Assembly: GCA_009926065.1 (NCBI GenBank) | Contig: RFPP01000007.1 | Coordinates: forward strand, 1-64,000 | DNA length: 64,000 nucleotides | From: Flavobacteriaceae bacterium | GTDB lineage: Bacteria; Bacteroidota; Bacteroidia; Flavobacteriales; Flavobacteriaceae | Direction of reading: 5' to 3' | Shown: one piece after another, positions 40,627 to 51,162 of the stretch | Layout: each line of letters starts with the position of its first letter | Numbering within the stretch: the first letter of the stretch is position 1 | Position numbers and translations under genes: made by a program | Notes under the pieces: generated by a model | Databases searched by the model: none | Seen by the model: only the letters and a program-made list of their open reading frames with translations | Told to the model about the DNA's origin: nothing

Positions 40627-42452
40627 TGAGTAACTTTAAAAAAATATTACCCTTTGTAATTCCCTATAAAAAATATGCCTATTTGAACATTTTTTTTAAT
40701 GTTTTATATGCACTTTTTGGAACATTATCCTTCATATCATTAATGCCAATGATGGATGTATTGTTTGGTCAAACAAAGCAAAATTATGTTGAACCAACTT
40801 TTACGGGAATTTTCGAATTAAAAAAATACATTTCTGATTATTCCAGTTACTATTTGACCAATATGACCGACACTTATGGAATTGGTTATACTTTAGGAGT
40901 ATTGGTAGCGGGAATTATTACCATATTTTTATTAAAAAATCTATCTGATTATTTAGCCTTATTTTTTATCACTTATCTTAGAAATGGAGTTCTAAAAGAC
41001 ATACGAAATGCCATGTACAAGAAAACCCTTGATTTACCATTGGCCTTCTTTTCAGAAAAAAGAAAGGGAGACACTATTTCAAGAATTGCAGGTGATGTAA
41101 ATGAAGTTCAAAGTTCCTTTTTATCGATATTAGAATTAGTTGTAAAAGAGCCATTAACTATTTTATTTACGATTATTGCCATGTTTACCATCAGTGTGAA
41201 ACTAACAATTTTTGTGTTTATTTTTATTCCAATTTCAGGGACAATAATTTCACTTATTGGAAAAAAATTAAAGAAACAATCTACAAAAGCCCAAGAAGAA
41301 CAAGGAATATTTCTTTCCATCATTGAAGAAACACTTGGAGGTTTAAAAGTAGTAAAAGGCTATAACTCAGAAAAATACTTTGGTAAAGTATTTCAAAATT
41401 CTACAGCGAAATTTTTTGGATTATCCAATACTATTGGTAATCGACAAAATCTAGCTTCACCTTTAAGTGAATTTATGGGAATTATGGTAATTGCAGTATT
41501 ACTTTGGTTTGGAGGTCATATGGTATTAATTGAACATTCACTTAATGGCGCTGCTTTTATTACCTATATGGGGTTAGCCTACAATATTTTAACTCCAGCC
41601 AAATCAATTTCAAAAGCTTCCTATAATATTAAAAGAGGAAATGCAGCTGCTGAACGTATTTTAGAAATATTGGAACAAGAAAATCCAATTGTAAATAAAG
41701 AAAATGCAATTGAAAAAACAAGTTTCGAAGATAAAATTAATATTGAAAAAATCAATTTCAAATATGAGGATGAATATGTTTTAAAAGACTTTTCATTGGA
41801 AGTGAAAAAAGGACAAACGGTGGCATTAGTTGGACAATCGGGAAGTGGAAAAAGTACTATTGCTAATTTACTAACTCGTTTTTATGATGTAAATGATGGT
41901 AAAATAGAAATTGATTCTGTTGCAATCAAAGACATGAATTTGCAATCTTTACGCGGTTTGATGGGATTAGTTACTCAAGATAGTATTTTATTTAATGATA
42001 CTATAAAAGCAAATATTTCATTAGGTAAATTGGACGCTACCGATGACGAAATTATCGAGGCGTTGAAAATTGCAAATGCCTATGAATTTGTAAAAGAGTT
42101 ACCAAACGGTATTTATACTAATATTGGCGACAGCGGAAACAAACTTTCTGGGGGTCAAAAGCAAAGATTATCTATTGCACGAGCAGTTTTGAAGAATCCG
42201 CCAATTATGATTTTGGATGAAGCAACCTCAGCATTAGATACAGAAAGTGAAAAATTTGTACAGGTTGCTCTTGAAAATATGATGCAAAACAGAACGTCGA
42301 TTGTAATTGCACATCGACTTTCAACAATTCAAAAAGCAGATAAAATTGTGGTTTTACAAAAAGGAAAAATTGTAGAGCAAGGAACGCACGACGAATTGAT
42401 TGCCTTAAACGGAATCTACAATAAGCTTGTTACAATGCAGAGTTTTGAGTAA
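40626..42452 (+). CDS. ABC transporter, TM-ATPase fusion (MsbA-like exporter)
   Basis: GQSGSGKSTIANLLTRFYD, LSGGQKQRLSIARA, ILDEATSALDTESE. Confidence 0.95.
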   Translation: MSNFKKILPFVIPYKKYAYLNIFFNVLYALFGTLSFISLMPMMDVLFGQTKQNYVEPTFTGIFELKKYISDYSSYYLTNMTDTYGIGYTLGVLVAGIITIFLLKNLSDYLALFFITYLRNGVLKDIRNAMYKKTLDLPLAFFSEKRKGDTISRIAGDVNEVQSSFLSILELVVKEPLTILFTIIAMFTISVKLTIFVFIFIPISGTIISLIGKKLKKQSTKAQEEQGIFLSIIEETLGGLKVVKGYNSEKYFGKVFQNSTAKFFGLSNTIGNRQNLASPLSEFMGIMVIAVLLWFGGHMVLIEHSLNGAAFITYMGLAYNILTPAKSISKASYNIKRGNAAAERILEILEQENPIVNKENAIEKTSFEDKINIEKINFKYEDEYVLKDFSLEVKKGQTVALVGQSGSGKSTIANLLTRFYDVNDGKIEIDSVAIKDMNLQSLRGLMGLVTQDSILFNDTIKANISLGKLDATDDEIIEALKIANAYEFVKELPNGIYTNIGDSGNKLSGGQKQRLSIARAVLKNPPIMILDEATSALDTESEKFVQVALENMMQNRTSIVIAHRLSTIQKADKIVVLQKGKIVEQGTHDELIALNGIYNKLVTMQSFE

Positions 42453-42478
42453 AATAATACACCTGTTAAATAATATAA

Positions 42479-43180
42479 ATGTTTATCAACGACAACAATA
42501 TCAAGCTTCCTGAAGATCCAAACACTATTGTTTGGAAGTATTTGGACTTGTCAAAATTTGTTGATTTACTGCTATATAGAAAATTATTTCTCTCACGTTC
42601 AGATAAATTTGAAGACCAATATGAAGGAACCTTCAGCGAACCAACCTTTGAAGAAATTCGAAAATTATCAATCAATAATCCCGCATTTTTAGATTATTAT
42701 AAATCACACCGTGAAAATGTGGTGATTAGTAGTTGGCATATAAATGAATATGAATCTTTTGCGATGTGGCAAATTTTCACTCAAAAAAGCGAAGGTTTAG
42801 CTATTCAATCTACTGTTGGTAGAATTCAAGAGGCATTAAATTTTGATAAAATCTTTGAACAACATATTGGTGAGGTAAATTATATAGATTACAAAAAAGA
42901 ATATATTCCTTTTGATAATACCTTTTTCCCTTTTTTATTTAAACGAAAAAGTTTCCAATATGAGAGAGAAGTTAGAATTATTACTGATGTAACTTCATTT
43001 AATTTAAAAATTGATAACGGTTTAAAAATAGATGTTGATATCAACCAATTAATTGAAAAAATTTACATACATCCAAAATCCGAAAACTGGTACAAAAACT
43101 TGGTAATTGAATTAGTACACAGATTGGGATTTGATTTTAAAATAGAAAAATCCGATCTTGAAAGTGATATCCTAATTTAG
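42479..43180 (+). CDS. DUF2971-like protein
   Basis: WKYLDLSKFVDLLLYRKLFLSRSDKFEDQYEG; SWHINEYESFAMWQIFTQKSEGLAIQST. Confidence 0.75.
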   Translation: MFINDNNIKLPEDPNTIVWKYLDLSKFVDLLLYRKLFLSRSDKFEDQYEGTFSEPTFEEIRKLSINNPAFLDYYKSHRENVVISSWHINEYESFAMWQIFTQKSEGLAIQSTVGRIQEALNFDKIFEQHIGEVNYIDYKKEYIPFDNTFFPFLFKRKSFQYEREVRIITDVTSFNLKIDNGLKIDVDINQLIEKIYIHPKSENWYKNLVIELVHRLGFDFKIEKSDLESDILI

Positions 43181-45645
43181 AATTTAGCCGATATTTTAAA
43201 GTTGAAAACCCTAGTAGTCATAAAATTAGGTATTCCATATTGGTTTTTTGTATAAACATCGCGAACCCAGGTATTAGTTATCGCGTTCAAATTATTAAAC
43301 AAATTAAAAATTTCTATACCTGCTGATAAATCCTTAAATTTTTTTAGCCAATGACCATTCGGTAAATTCTTGTTGTTATCGGTGAATACTTTAAAAAATC
43401 CAACATCTGCACGACGATAATCACGCATTTTATTTTGATATAAATAAGGATCAGCATAAGAAGGTGATCCACCAGGAAGACCAGTATTATAAACCAAATT
43501 CATGTACAATTTAACACTAGGAAGGTTTGGCATGTAATCTTGGAATAAGATACCAAATTTCAAAGTTTGATCGGTAGGTCTAGGGATATATCCTCTACTA
43601 TTTATATTTTCTTCAGTTTTTAAATAGCCAAAGCTAAACCAAGATTCAGTACCGGGCACAAATTCACCGTTCAATCGAAGATCCAAACCTTGAGCATAAG
43701 CAACCGCATTATTATCTGCAGCATATCGAATTCTGACATTATCCAATGTATAAGGATTCACATCATTTAAAATCTTATAGTATGCTTCGGAAACTAGTTT
43801 GAACGGTCTATTCCACATCTTAAAACTATAATCACTACTTAATACAAAATGAATTGATTTTTGAGCTTTTACGTCTGTGAGTACTGTCCCCGATGAATTT
43901 CTAAGTTCTCTATACGAGGGAGGTTGGACATATAAACCTGTTGAAAATCGGAAAACTATGTCTTTTTCCCAGTCGGGTTTAATGGCAAACTGAGCTCTTG
44001 GACTGAATTCAATTTGACTTTTTCCAACTTGATTAGATACATTTACATTCCAATGGTGCATTCTGGTACCTATATTGAACCAAAAATCATGATTTCCTAA
44101 CTTAGTTTTTCTATTTAACTGAACGTAACCGGAAAGTCTATCTATAGTTGAAAAATTTAAAGCTCTTACGTTTTGAAATGGAACTAATGGACCTATATAT
44201 GGATGATAAGGTTGTTCATTAATGGGTAAATTCAAAATGGGTGGATTTATTGAAAATCCAGCGGAATCAATAACTTCCCATTCTACTACTCTGTCCCGTA
44301 TATCTTCACGGGTATATTTGAATCCCCATTCCACTTGATTTTTTTTCAAATCATGAAACCCTTTTACCTCAGCATTTACAATTAATGCATCTAAATCGTT
44401 TCGAGCATGATTTAATTGAGTTCCAATAGCACGACTAAAAGTTACTCCACCAAAGGTTTCAGAGCCAATATTGGTATCAACTTCACCTAAAAAATAACCT
44501 GCAAAAATGTCAAAATATTCTTGCTCTAAGGTATGATAAGCAGAAGTAATTAATTTTATTGTGAAATTATCCGACGGTTTATAAGTAGTTTTAAAAGCCC
44601 CAAAAAAAGTGTCATATTTATCTTTTTCTTGACCTTCATAATATACCTGCAACGCAATTGGTTCGTTGATAGTTCCAAAATTTGTTTGTCTAGAAATGGG
44701 TTGGTAGTTGTATTTATTCTGAGAAATATTACCTAAAAAACTCCATTGCCACTTGGTTGAAGAATTATATATGATATTCGTTTGAAGATCGGCAAAGGTA
44801 GGTCTGAAATTCGTTTCTGTTTGTTGGCTATTTACTAACAAACTATTATCTCTGTAACGAACTCCTGTAATTGCAGACCATTTTTGGTTTTTTGAAACGG
44901 CATCAATAGCCAAACTTCCACCTAATAAACTTGCTTCGGCATTAATTCCAAATTTTGTTGGTCGTCGATAAGTGATGTCTAAAACAGACGATAATTTATC
45001 ACCATATTTAGATTGAAAACCACCGGCAGAAAAATCAACATTTTGAACTAAATCAGTGTTGGTAAAACTCAACCCTTCTTGCTGACCGGAGCGAACTAAA
45101 AAAGGTCGGTAAACTTCAACTTCATTAACGTAAACTAAATTCTCATCGTAATTTCCACCACGAACAGCATATTGTGTACTCAATTCATTTTTAGAATAAA
45201 CCCCTGGTAGTGTTTTCAAAATATTTTCAACTCCTGCATTTGCTCCTGGAATTTTTCTAATCATTTCGGGTTCAATTGTAGTAATTCCCTGAATTCGTTT
45301 TCTGTTTTTTGTTGTAATAATCACCTCGCCCATTTGCTCAGCATTGTCGTTCATAGTAACATTAAATTCAAAATCTTCGTTGGGTTTTAATTCCAATGTA
45401 GCTGTGGTTTTCTTGAGTGAAATATGAGTAAAAATTAGGGTGATTTTTTTATTTGCTGGCACAGTCAAAGAATAAAAGCCATTTGCGTTGGTAGTTGTAG
45501 ATTTCGTTTGGTAAGAAATATTTACGTTTTCGACCGGATTATTATTTTCATCTAAAATAATTCCTTTTACCCTAGCAAATTGAGCAAAAACATAATTTCC
45601 AATGAATAATAACGCTATGGTAAAAAGAAGATTTTTGATTTTCAA
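43177..45645 (-). CDS. TonB-dependent receptor with carboxypeptidase-like regulatory domain
   Basis: ARVKGIILDENNNPVENVNIS; plug GANAGVENILKTLPGVYSKNELSTQYAVRGGNYDENLVYVNEVEVYRP. Confidence 0.93.
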   Translation of the reverse strand: MKIKNLLFTIALLFIGNYVFAQFARVKGIILDENNNPVENVNISYQTKSTTTNANGFYSLTVPANKKITLIFTHISLKKTTATLELKPNEDFEFNVTMNDNAEQMGEVIITTKNRKRIQGITTIEPEMIRKIPGANAGVENILKTLPGVYSKNELSTQYAVRGGNYDENLVYVNEVEVYRPFLVRSGQQEGLSFTNTDLVQNVDFSAGGFQSKYGDKLSSVLDITYRRPTKFGINAEASLLGGSLAIDAVSKNQKWSAITGVRYRDNSLLVNSQQTETNFRPTFADLQTNIIYNSSTKWQWSFLGNISQNKYNYQPISRQTNFGTINEPIALQVYYEGQEKDKYDTFFGAFKTTYKPSDNFTIKLITSAYHTLEQEYFDIFAGYFLGEVDTNIGSETFGGVTFSRAIGTQLNHARNDLDALIVNAEVKGFHDLKKNQVEWGFKYTREDIRDRVVEWEVIDSAGFSINPPILNLPINEQPYHPYIGPLVPFQNVRALNFSTIDRLSGYVQLNRKTKLGNHDFWFNIGTRMHHWNVNVSNQVGKSQIEFSPRAQFAIKPDWEKDIVFRFSTGLYVQPPSYRELRNSSGTVLTDVKAQKSIHFVLSSDYSFKMWNRPFKLVSEAYYKILNDVNPYTLDNVRIRYAADNNAVAYAQGLDLRLNGEFVPGTESWFSFGYLKTEENINSRGYIPRPTDQTLKFGILFQDYMPNLPSVKLYMNLVYNTGLPGGSPSYADPYLYQNKMRDYRRADVGFFKVFTDNNKNLPNGHWLKKFKDLSAGIEIFNLFNNLNAITNTWVRDVYTKNQYGIPNFMTTRVFNFKISAKF

Positions 45646-45651
45646 GAAAAT

Positions 45652-47427
45652 TTATTTTTTTGTTTGACTTCTGAAAAATTGTGTTTCAAAGATAGAAGAA
45701 TTTCCAACATTATCGGTAACAACTATTTTTAAATTGTTTAGTCCTTCTGCAACTATACCATCGTCAAAATAGTGAACTATTTTTTTTGTTTTATAATCGT
45801 ATTCGAATAAAATCCAATTTCCGTTTAAATATCCATCGTATGTTTTTATTCCAGACAACGCATCGGATATTATAAATTCTATTGATTTTTTATCACTAAT
45901 CCATTTACCTTCAATGCTTTTTGCAATTTTTATTGTAGGTGGAACTACATCTTTTATCAATGAAAATTTTCCCCAGTTTTTGGTATAGGTAGAAAACGTA
46001 TTGTCTTTTAATTTGGTATAATTGAAATTTATTTTTTTATCTTCAACTGAAGCTATAAACATTTTTTCTTTATCCTGTTTAGAAGAAATAGTATCGATTA
46101 CTGAAACTAAAAAATTTGTATGAACAGGAATATTTTGATTATTTAAAAATAAAGAATTTTCTTTTTCATCAAAATTCAAATAAAAATCATCGTAAAAAGT
46201 ACCTTTTGGTACATAAAATGACCAGTTCCCTTTTTCAAAGTTGTATTCTTTGTCTGATTTTACTAAAAACTTGGTTTTTTTAACTTTTAAAGTATCTGTT
46301 GCATCGACATCAGAATATTCAATAGGAATAGATATAGTAGTTTTGTTTGAATTTATATCAGATATTTCAATTCGATAATTTAAGTTGGTATTTTGCGAAA
46401 CATCAATCTTTCCGTATCCATCATTTTTATTAATAATACTCAATGGAAAAGGAGTTTTCATAAATAGTTTTTGAACTCTTTGACCGGTTTTTTTGTATCT
46501 TTCATAATCAATTAAGGCATTTACATAACGCATTTCATCAAAGGAATAAGTATCAAATTGATATCCATAAATTGTTTTCCCGTTTAAAAAAGTTTCCACT
46601 TTATAAACTCCATTTCTATCCCAAGAAAAATCCGACAAATCATAGGTATTAATTCCAAAACTTATTGGTCCTTTTGCTAAAATCTTATCGCAATTAAAGT
46701 TACCATCTTTTTGCAAAGAAAGATTAATCATAAAGGGATTTTTTGATTTATTCACGACAGAATTCTCATCTAAGGGGTAAACAAATAAATTGGTAATTAT
46801 AGGTTTTTGATTGTCAATAATATCATTCCCCAGTCCAAAAAAAGCAGGATTAATGACTTTTTCGGTTTGAGAATCTCTAATTTCAAAATGTAAATGTGGA
46901 CCATCAGAACCTCCGGTATTTCCTGATAAAGCTACTATTTCATCCTTGGAAATTAGAATATCGGTAGGTTTTAAATACAAATCAACTTCAAACGACTTCA
47001 ATTTATAATGTTCCGCTTTCAAATAAGAATCAATTTTGGGACTTAACGAGCTTAAATGTCCGTAAACTGTTGTGAAACCATTAGGATGGGTGATGTAAAT
47101 TGCTTTTCCGTAACCAAAAGTGGAAATTTTGATTCTAGAAACATATCCTTCGGCAGCGGCATGCACATTTAAACCTTCTTTTTTTTGAGTTTTATAATCA
47201 AAACCTGCATGAAAATGATTTGGTCTTAATTCACCAAAATTTCCAGATAATTGAGTAGGGATTTCTAAAGGAGAAGAAAAATAATCTTTTGGATAATTAT
47301 TTTGCGAAAAAACTGAGGCATATATCAAAAAGCAAAGTAGGCAATATTTCATTTTAAAGGTTTCTGCTAAATTAAAAAAAGTTTCATATCTAAAAAAGAA
47401 AAAGTGATATAAACTACTAAATTTCAA
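45652..47427 (-). CDS. M23 family metallopeptidase, secreted
   Basis: HFHAGFDYKT...VYGHLSSLSP...SGNTGGSDGPHLHFEIRD. Start may be the internal Met of MKYCLLCFLIYASVFSQ. Confidence 0.92.
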   Translation of the reverse strand: MKFSSLYHFFFFRYETFFNLAETFKMKYCLLCFLIYASVFSQNNYPKDYFSSPLEIPTQLSGNFGELRPNHFHAGFDYKTQKKEGLNVHAAAEGYVSRIKISTFGYGKAIYITHPNGFTTVYGHLSSLSPKIDSYLKAEHYKLKSFEVDLYLKPTDILISKDEIVALSGNTGGSDGPHLHFEIRDSQTEKVINPAFFGLGNDIIDNQKPIITNLFVYPLDENSVVNKSKNPFMINLSLQKDGNFNCDKILAKGPISFGINTYDLSDFSWDRNGVYKVETFLNGKTIYGYQFDTYSFDEMRYVNALIDYERYKKTGQRVQKLFMKTPFPLSIINKNDGYGKIDVSQNTNLNYRIEISDINSNKTTISIPIEYSDVDATDTLKVKKTKFLVKSDKEYNFEKGNWSFYVPKGTFYDDFYLNFDEKENSLFLNNQNIPVHTNFLVSVIDTISSKQDKEKMFIASVEDKKINFNYTKLKDNTFSTYTKNWGKFSLIKDVVPPTIKIAKSIEGKWISDKKSIEFIISDALSGIKTYDGYLNGNWILFEYDYKTKKIVHYFDDGIVAEGLNNLKIVVTDNVGNSSIFETQFFRSQTKK

Positions 47428-47534
47428 AATATTAAAAAATAATATAATAATTGGTAAAAAAAAAATGACAAAATATCAGAATAATTAAATTAGGAATAGT
47501 AACTTTGTAGATTAAGTGATGATTTAGTTTCATT

Positions 47535-47825
47535 ATGAGTGAATTGGCAGATATAATTAAAACTCTAGAAAGTAATATTGAGAAACTCTTTGGTAAATTA
47601 GATGCTTTAGAGAAAAAAAATGTTGTTTTAGAAGGAGAATTAAATGATTCTGCTAAAATTATTAAGGACCAATTAACTGAGATTGAGCTTTTAAAATCAA
47701 AATACAATTCAATCAAAATGGCTAATTCGCTACTTGGCAGTGAAGAAAATAAAAGAGATACAAAGCTAAAAATAAATTCATTAATCCGAGAAATTGATTA
47801 CTGTATAACACAGTTATCAGATTAG
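47535..47825 (+). CDS. Coiled-coil protein upstream of zapA (ZapB-like)
   Basis: 96 aa, heptad-rich; immediately precedes zapA. Confidence 0.75.
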   Translation: MSELADIIKTLESNIEKLFGKLDALEKKNVVLEGELNDSAKIIKDQLTEIELLKSKYNSIKMANSLLGSEENKRDTKLKINSLIREIDYCITQLSD

Positions 47826-47832
47826 AAAAACT

Positions 47833-48126
47833 ATGGATGAGAAGCTTAAAATTAAAATATCAATTGCCGACAGAGTTTATCCCTTAACGGTAGATATATC
47901 TCAGGAGGAAGGGCTTCGAAGTGCTTCCAAGAAAATTGATATTATGATTAAGCAATTTGAAGAAAATTATGCGGTTCGAGATAAACAAGATGTATTGGCA
48001 ATGTGCGCCTTACAATTTGCCTCTCAATTAGAACAAAAGCAAATTGACAAGTCGGTCGATAATGAAAAAACTAACGAAAGACTTAATAAAATCAATGAAT
48101 TAATAGTAAATTATCTCGAAAAATAA
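47833..48126 (+). CDS. zapA: Cell division protein ZapA
   Basis: LKIKISIADRVYPLTVDISQEEGLRSASKKID. Confidence 0.92.
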   Translation: MDEKLKIKISIADRVYPLTVDISQEEGLRSASKKIDIMIKQFEENYAVRDKQDVLAMCALQFASQLEQKQIDKSVDNEKTNERLNKINELIVNYLEK

Positions 48127-48149
48127 TACGTTCTTAACATAACTAAGAT

Positions 48150-48312
48150 ACTGCCTACATTAGTTTCTATTTGGTAAACTCAACACTAATAATTTAGAAT
48201 GAGCAAATCATCATTACTATAGCATGTCACCATTCCGTGAAAGCTTGAACAATGAGTTAGCTCAAAACTTGTATTTAAGAGTTTATACAAGCATTCTAAT
48301 GTAGGTTTTTTT
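48150..48312 (+). ncRNA. ssrS: Probable 6S RNA, 6S-Flavo class
   Basis: Closing helix CCTACATTAG (48154-48163) / CTAATGTAGG (48296-48305), 10/10 bp, followed by T-run; internal TAAACTC/GAGTTTA pairing and GAGTTAGCTC hairpin; ~160 nt between zapA and rny. Confidence 0.7.
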
Positions 48313-48333
48313 ATATATAAATTTTACACAATC

Positions 48334-49899
48334 ATGGACAGTACATTAATTATAATTATTTCAGGAATAATAGGAGTTGCAGGAGGTTTTATTCTTGCAA
48401 AAGTAATGGAGAAAAGCAGTGTTTCAAGTTTAGTTAAAAATGCTAAAAAGGAGGCTGCTTCAATCATAAGAGATGCAAATATAGAGGGAGAAAATATCAA
48501 AAAAGATAAAATTCTTCAAGCTAAAGAGAGATTTATCGAATTAAAATCGGAACACGAAGAAGTAATTCTAGGAAGAGAAAGAAAAGTGGCCGAAGTTGAA
48601 AAGAGAATTCGAGATAAAGAATCACAAATTTCAAACGAGTTGGCAAAAGCCAAGAAAATTAATGATGATTTTGAAGCAAAAACAGCTGAATATCAAGCAA
48701 AAATTGAAATTCTAGACAAGAAACAAATCGAGGTTGATAAAATGCATAAAAGCCAGTTAAACCAATTAGAAGTTATATCTGGTTTATCAGCAGAAGAAGC
48801 AAGTAATCAGTTAATTGAAAGCTTAAAAACGGAGGCCAAATCCAAAGCAATGGCTCAAATTCAAGATACCATTGAAGAAGCTAAACTAACTGCTCAACAA
48901 GAAGCAAAGAAAATAATAATCAATACTATTCAAAGAGTTGGTACTGAAGAAGCAGTAGAAAATTGCGTTTCTGTATTTAATATTGAATCAGATGATGTTA
49001 AGGGAAGAATTATTGGTCGAGAAGGACGAAATATTAGAGCCTTAGAAGCAGCTACAGGAGTAGAAATTATTGTTGATGATACCCCAGAAGCAATAATATT
49101 ATCTTGTTTTGATCCTGTAAGAAGAGAAATTGCTCGTTTATCACTTCATAAATTAGTTACTGATGGTAGAATTCACCCTGCAAGAATTGAAGAGGTAGTA
49201 GCAAAAACGGCCAAACAAATTGACGACGAAATTATCGAAGTTGGTAAAAGAACAGTTATAGATTTAGGAATTCACGGATTGCACCCAGAATTGATTAAAG
49301 TGGTAGGTAGAATGAAATACCGTTCCTCTTATGGTCAAAACTTATTGCAACACTCTAGAGAAGTTTCTAAGCTATGCGGAATTATGGCAGCGGAATTAGG
49401 ATTGAATGTTAAACTTGCAAAAAGAGCTGGTTTATTGCACGATATTGGTAAAGTGCCAGATGCAGAAAGTGATTTACCACACGCTTTATTAGGAATGCAA
49501 TGGGCTGAAAAATATGGTGAAAAAGAAGAAGTTTGTAATGCCATTGGAGCTCACCACGATGAAATTGAAATGAAATCTTTACTTTCTCCGATTATCCAAG
49601 TTTGTGATGCTATTTCTGGAGCTCGTCCTGGAGCAAGAAGACAAGTTTTAGATTCCTACATTCAGCGTTTAAAAGACCTTGAAGAAGTTGCTTTCGGATT
49701 CAACGGAGTTAAAAATGCTTATGCAATTCAAGCAGGAAGAGAGTTGCGTGTAATCGTTGAAAGTGAAAAAGTTTCAGATGATAATGCAGCCACTTTATCA
49801 TTTGAAATTTCACAAAAAATTCAAACAGAAATGACCTATCCTGGTCAAGTAAAAGTAACCGTAATTAGAGAAACAAGAGCGGTTAATATTGCAAAATAA
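48334..49899 (+). CDS. rny: Ribonuclease Y
   Basis: N-term TM, coiled coil, KH ([15 protein letters not shown]), HD (LLHDIGKV). Confidence 0.97.
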   Translation: MDSTLIIIISGIIGVAGGFILAKVMEKSSVSSLVKNAKKEAASIIRDANIEGENIKKDKILQAKERFIELKSEHEEVILGRERKVAEVEKRIRDKESQISNELAKAKKINDDFEAKTAEYQAKIEILDKKQIEVDKMHKSQLNQLEVISGLSAEEASNQLIESLKTEAKSKAMAQIQDTIEEAKLTAQQEAKKIIINTIQRVGTEEAVENCVSVFNIESDDVKGRIIGREGRNIRALEAATGVEIIVDDTPEAIILSCFDPVRREIARLSLHKLVTDGRIHPARIEEVVAKTAKQIDDEIIEVGKRTVIDLGIHGLHPELIKVVGRMKYRSSYGQNLLQHSREVSKLCGIMAAELGLNVKLAKRAGLLHDIGKVPDAESDLPHALLGMQWAEKYGEKEEVCNAIGAHHDEIEMKSLLSPIIQVCDAISGARPGARRQVLDSYIQRLKDLEEVAFGFNGVKNAYAIQAGRELRVIVESEKVSDDNAATLSFEISQKIQTEMTYPGQVKVTVIRETRAVNIAK

Positions 49900-49918
49900 T
49901 TCTCTTTTAAAATAATTC

Positions 49919-49952
49919 TAAGGCTTATTAATATATTAGTAAGCCTTTTTTT
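49919..49952. terminator. Intrinsic terminator downstream of rny
   Basis: AAGGCTTATTAATATATTAGTAAGCCTTTTTTT. Confidence 0.85.
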
Positions 49953-49968
49953 ATTACTAATATTTTTT

Positions 49969-50110
49969 TTGGCGTGCCCTCGTTTAGAACGATTTATTAA
50001 AGATAAACCCCGTAATGAACTCGGTCGGGTTTTTCGCTACAAGTCCTCACCAATTTCAGCAAACGCTTCTTTGGTTGTGGGCTTTTCGCTTCACCCCCTC
50101 ACGCAACTTC
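49969..50110 (+). repeat. REP-like Flavobacteriia interspersed element, copy B
   Basis: GGCGTGCCCTCG...CTCGGTCGGGTTTTTCGCTACAAG...GTGGGCTTTTCGCTTCACCCCCTCACGCAAC, local GC-rich island. Confidence 0.6.
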
Positions 50111-50192
50111 GGATCTTGAATTTAGACTTCTGCAAAACATAAATTACTTCTTACCCGAATCATCTAATTAAAAGATTAAACCAATAACCAAA

Positions 50193-51089
50193 TCACTTTC
50201 TAGGGTGAAACTTATTCATAATTTCCGATAAATGTTTTCTGTCAAGATGTACATAAATTTCTGTAGTTGTAATTGATTCATGTCCTAACATTAATTGTAT
50301 AGAACGTAAATCAGCACCATTTTCAAGTAAATGGGTTGCAAATGAATGACGAAAAGTATGCGGACTTATTGTTTTTTTAAGATCAATTTTTACAGCTAAA
50401 TCTTTAATTATTGTAAAAATCATAGCCCGAGTTAATTGACGCCCCCTCCTATTTAAAAACAAAGTGTCTTCATGCCCTTTTTGGATATTCAAATGAGATC
50501 TTATATTGTCTTTATATATTTCAATATATTTTTGAGTGTAAGAACCAATTGGAACAAATCGTTGCTTGTTGCCTTTTCCGGTAATCTTTACAAAACCCTC
50601 CTCAAAAAAAAGATCAGATATTTTTAGGCTAATTAATTCCGAAACGCGCAATCCACAGCCGTAAAGTGTTTCGAGCATAGCTCTATTTCTTTCTCCTTCA
50701 TTAGAACTTAAATCAATTGCAGCAATAAGGCGGTCAATATCAACAATAGATAAGGTATCGGGGAGTTTTCGACCAATTCTAGGAGTTTCTATTAATTCCA
50801 AAGGATTGTCAGATCTATAATCTTCGAATATCAAATAGGAAAAAAAACTTTTCAAACCTGAAATTATTCTGGCTTGTGACCTTGCATTTAATTGTTTTGC
50901 AATATGATAAATAAATTGCTGTATTGTTTCTTCGCCAATAGTAATTGGCGAAACGGAGATTGAATTATCCTCCAAAAAGAGACACAATCGCTCAATATCA
51001 AAAGAATAATTGTCAATGGTATTCATAGACATTCCTCTTTCAATTCGCAAATAGGATTGATAACTTTTTATGTAAGTATTCCAATTCAT
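50193..51089 (-). CDS. xerD: Tyrosine recombinase, XerD-like
   Basis: LYGCGLRVSELISLKISD, HTFRHSFATHLLENGADLRSIQLMLGHESITTTEIYVH. Confidence 0.93.
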   Translation of the reverse strand: MNWNTYIKSYQSYLRIERGMSMNTIDNYSFDIERLCLFLEDNSISVSPITIGEETIQQFIYHIAKQLNARSQARIISGLKSFFSYLIFEDYRSDNPLELIETPRIGRKLPDTLSIVDIDRLIAAIDLSSNEGERNRAMLETLYGCGLRVSELISLKISDLFFEEGFVKITGKGNKQRFVPIGSYTQKYIEIYKDNIRSHLNIQKGHEDTLFLNRRGRQLTRAMIFTIIKDLAVKIDLKKTISPHTFRHSFATHLLENGADLRSIQLMLGHESITTTEIYVHLDRKHLSEIMNKFHPRK

Positions 51090-51117
51090 TATTACAAAGA
51101 AAAACTATTTTTCATAA

Positions 51118-51145
51118 AAAAACCACGCTTAGAGCGTGGTTTTAT
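51118..51145. terminator. Intrinsic terminator
   Basis: AACCACGCTTAGAGCGTGGTTTT. Confidence 0.85.
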
Positions 51146-51162
51146 ATTTTTAAAAATTTTAA

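Noticed and set aside
50193-51089. XerD-like recombinase as marker of an integrated mobile element
   Set aside because: Sequence looks like the housekeeping Xer recombinase, adjacent genes are core (aroQ, OMPs), and no attachment repeats or cargo were seen.
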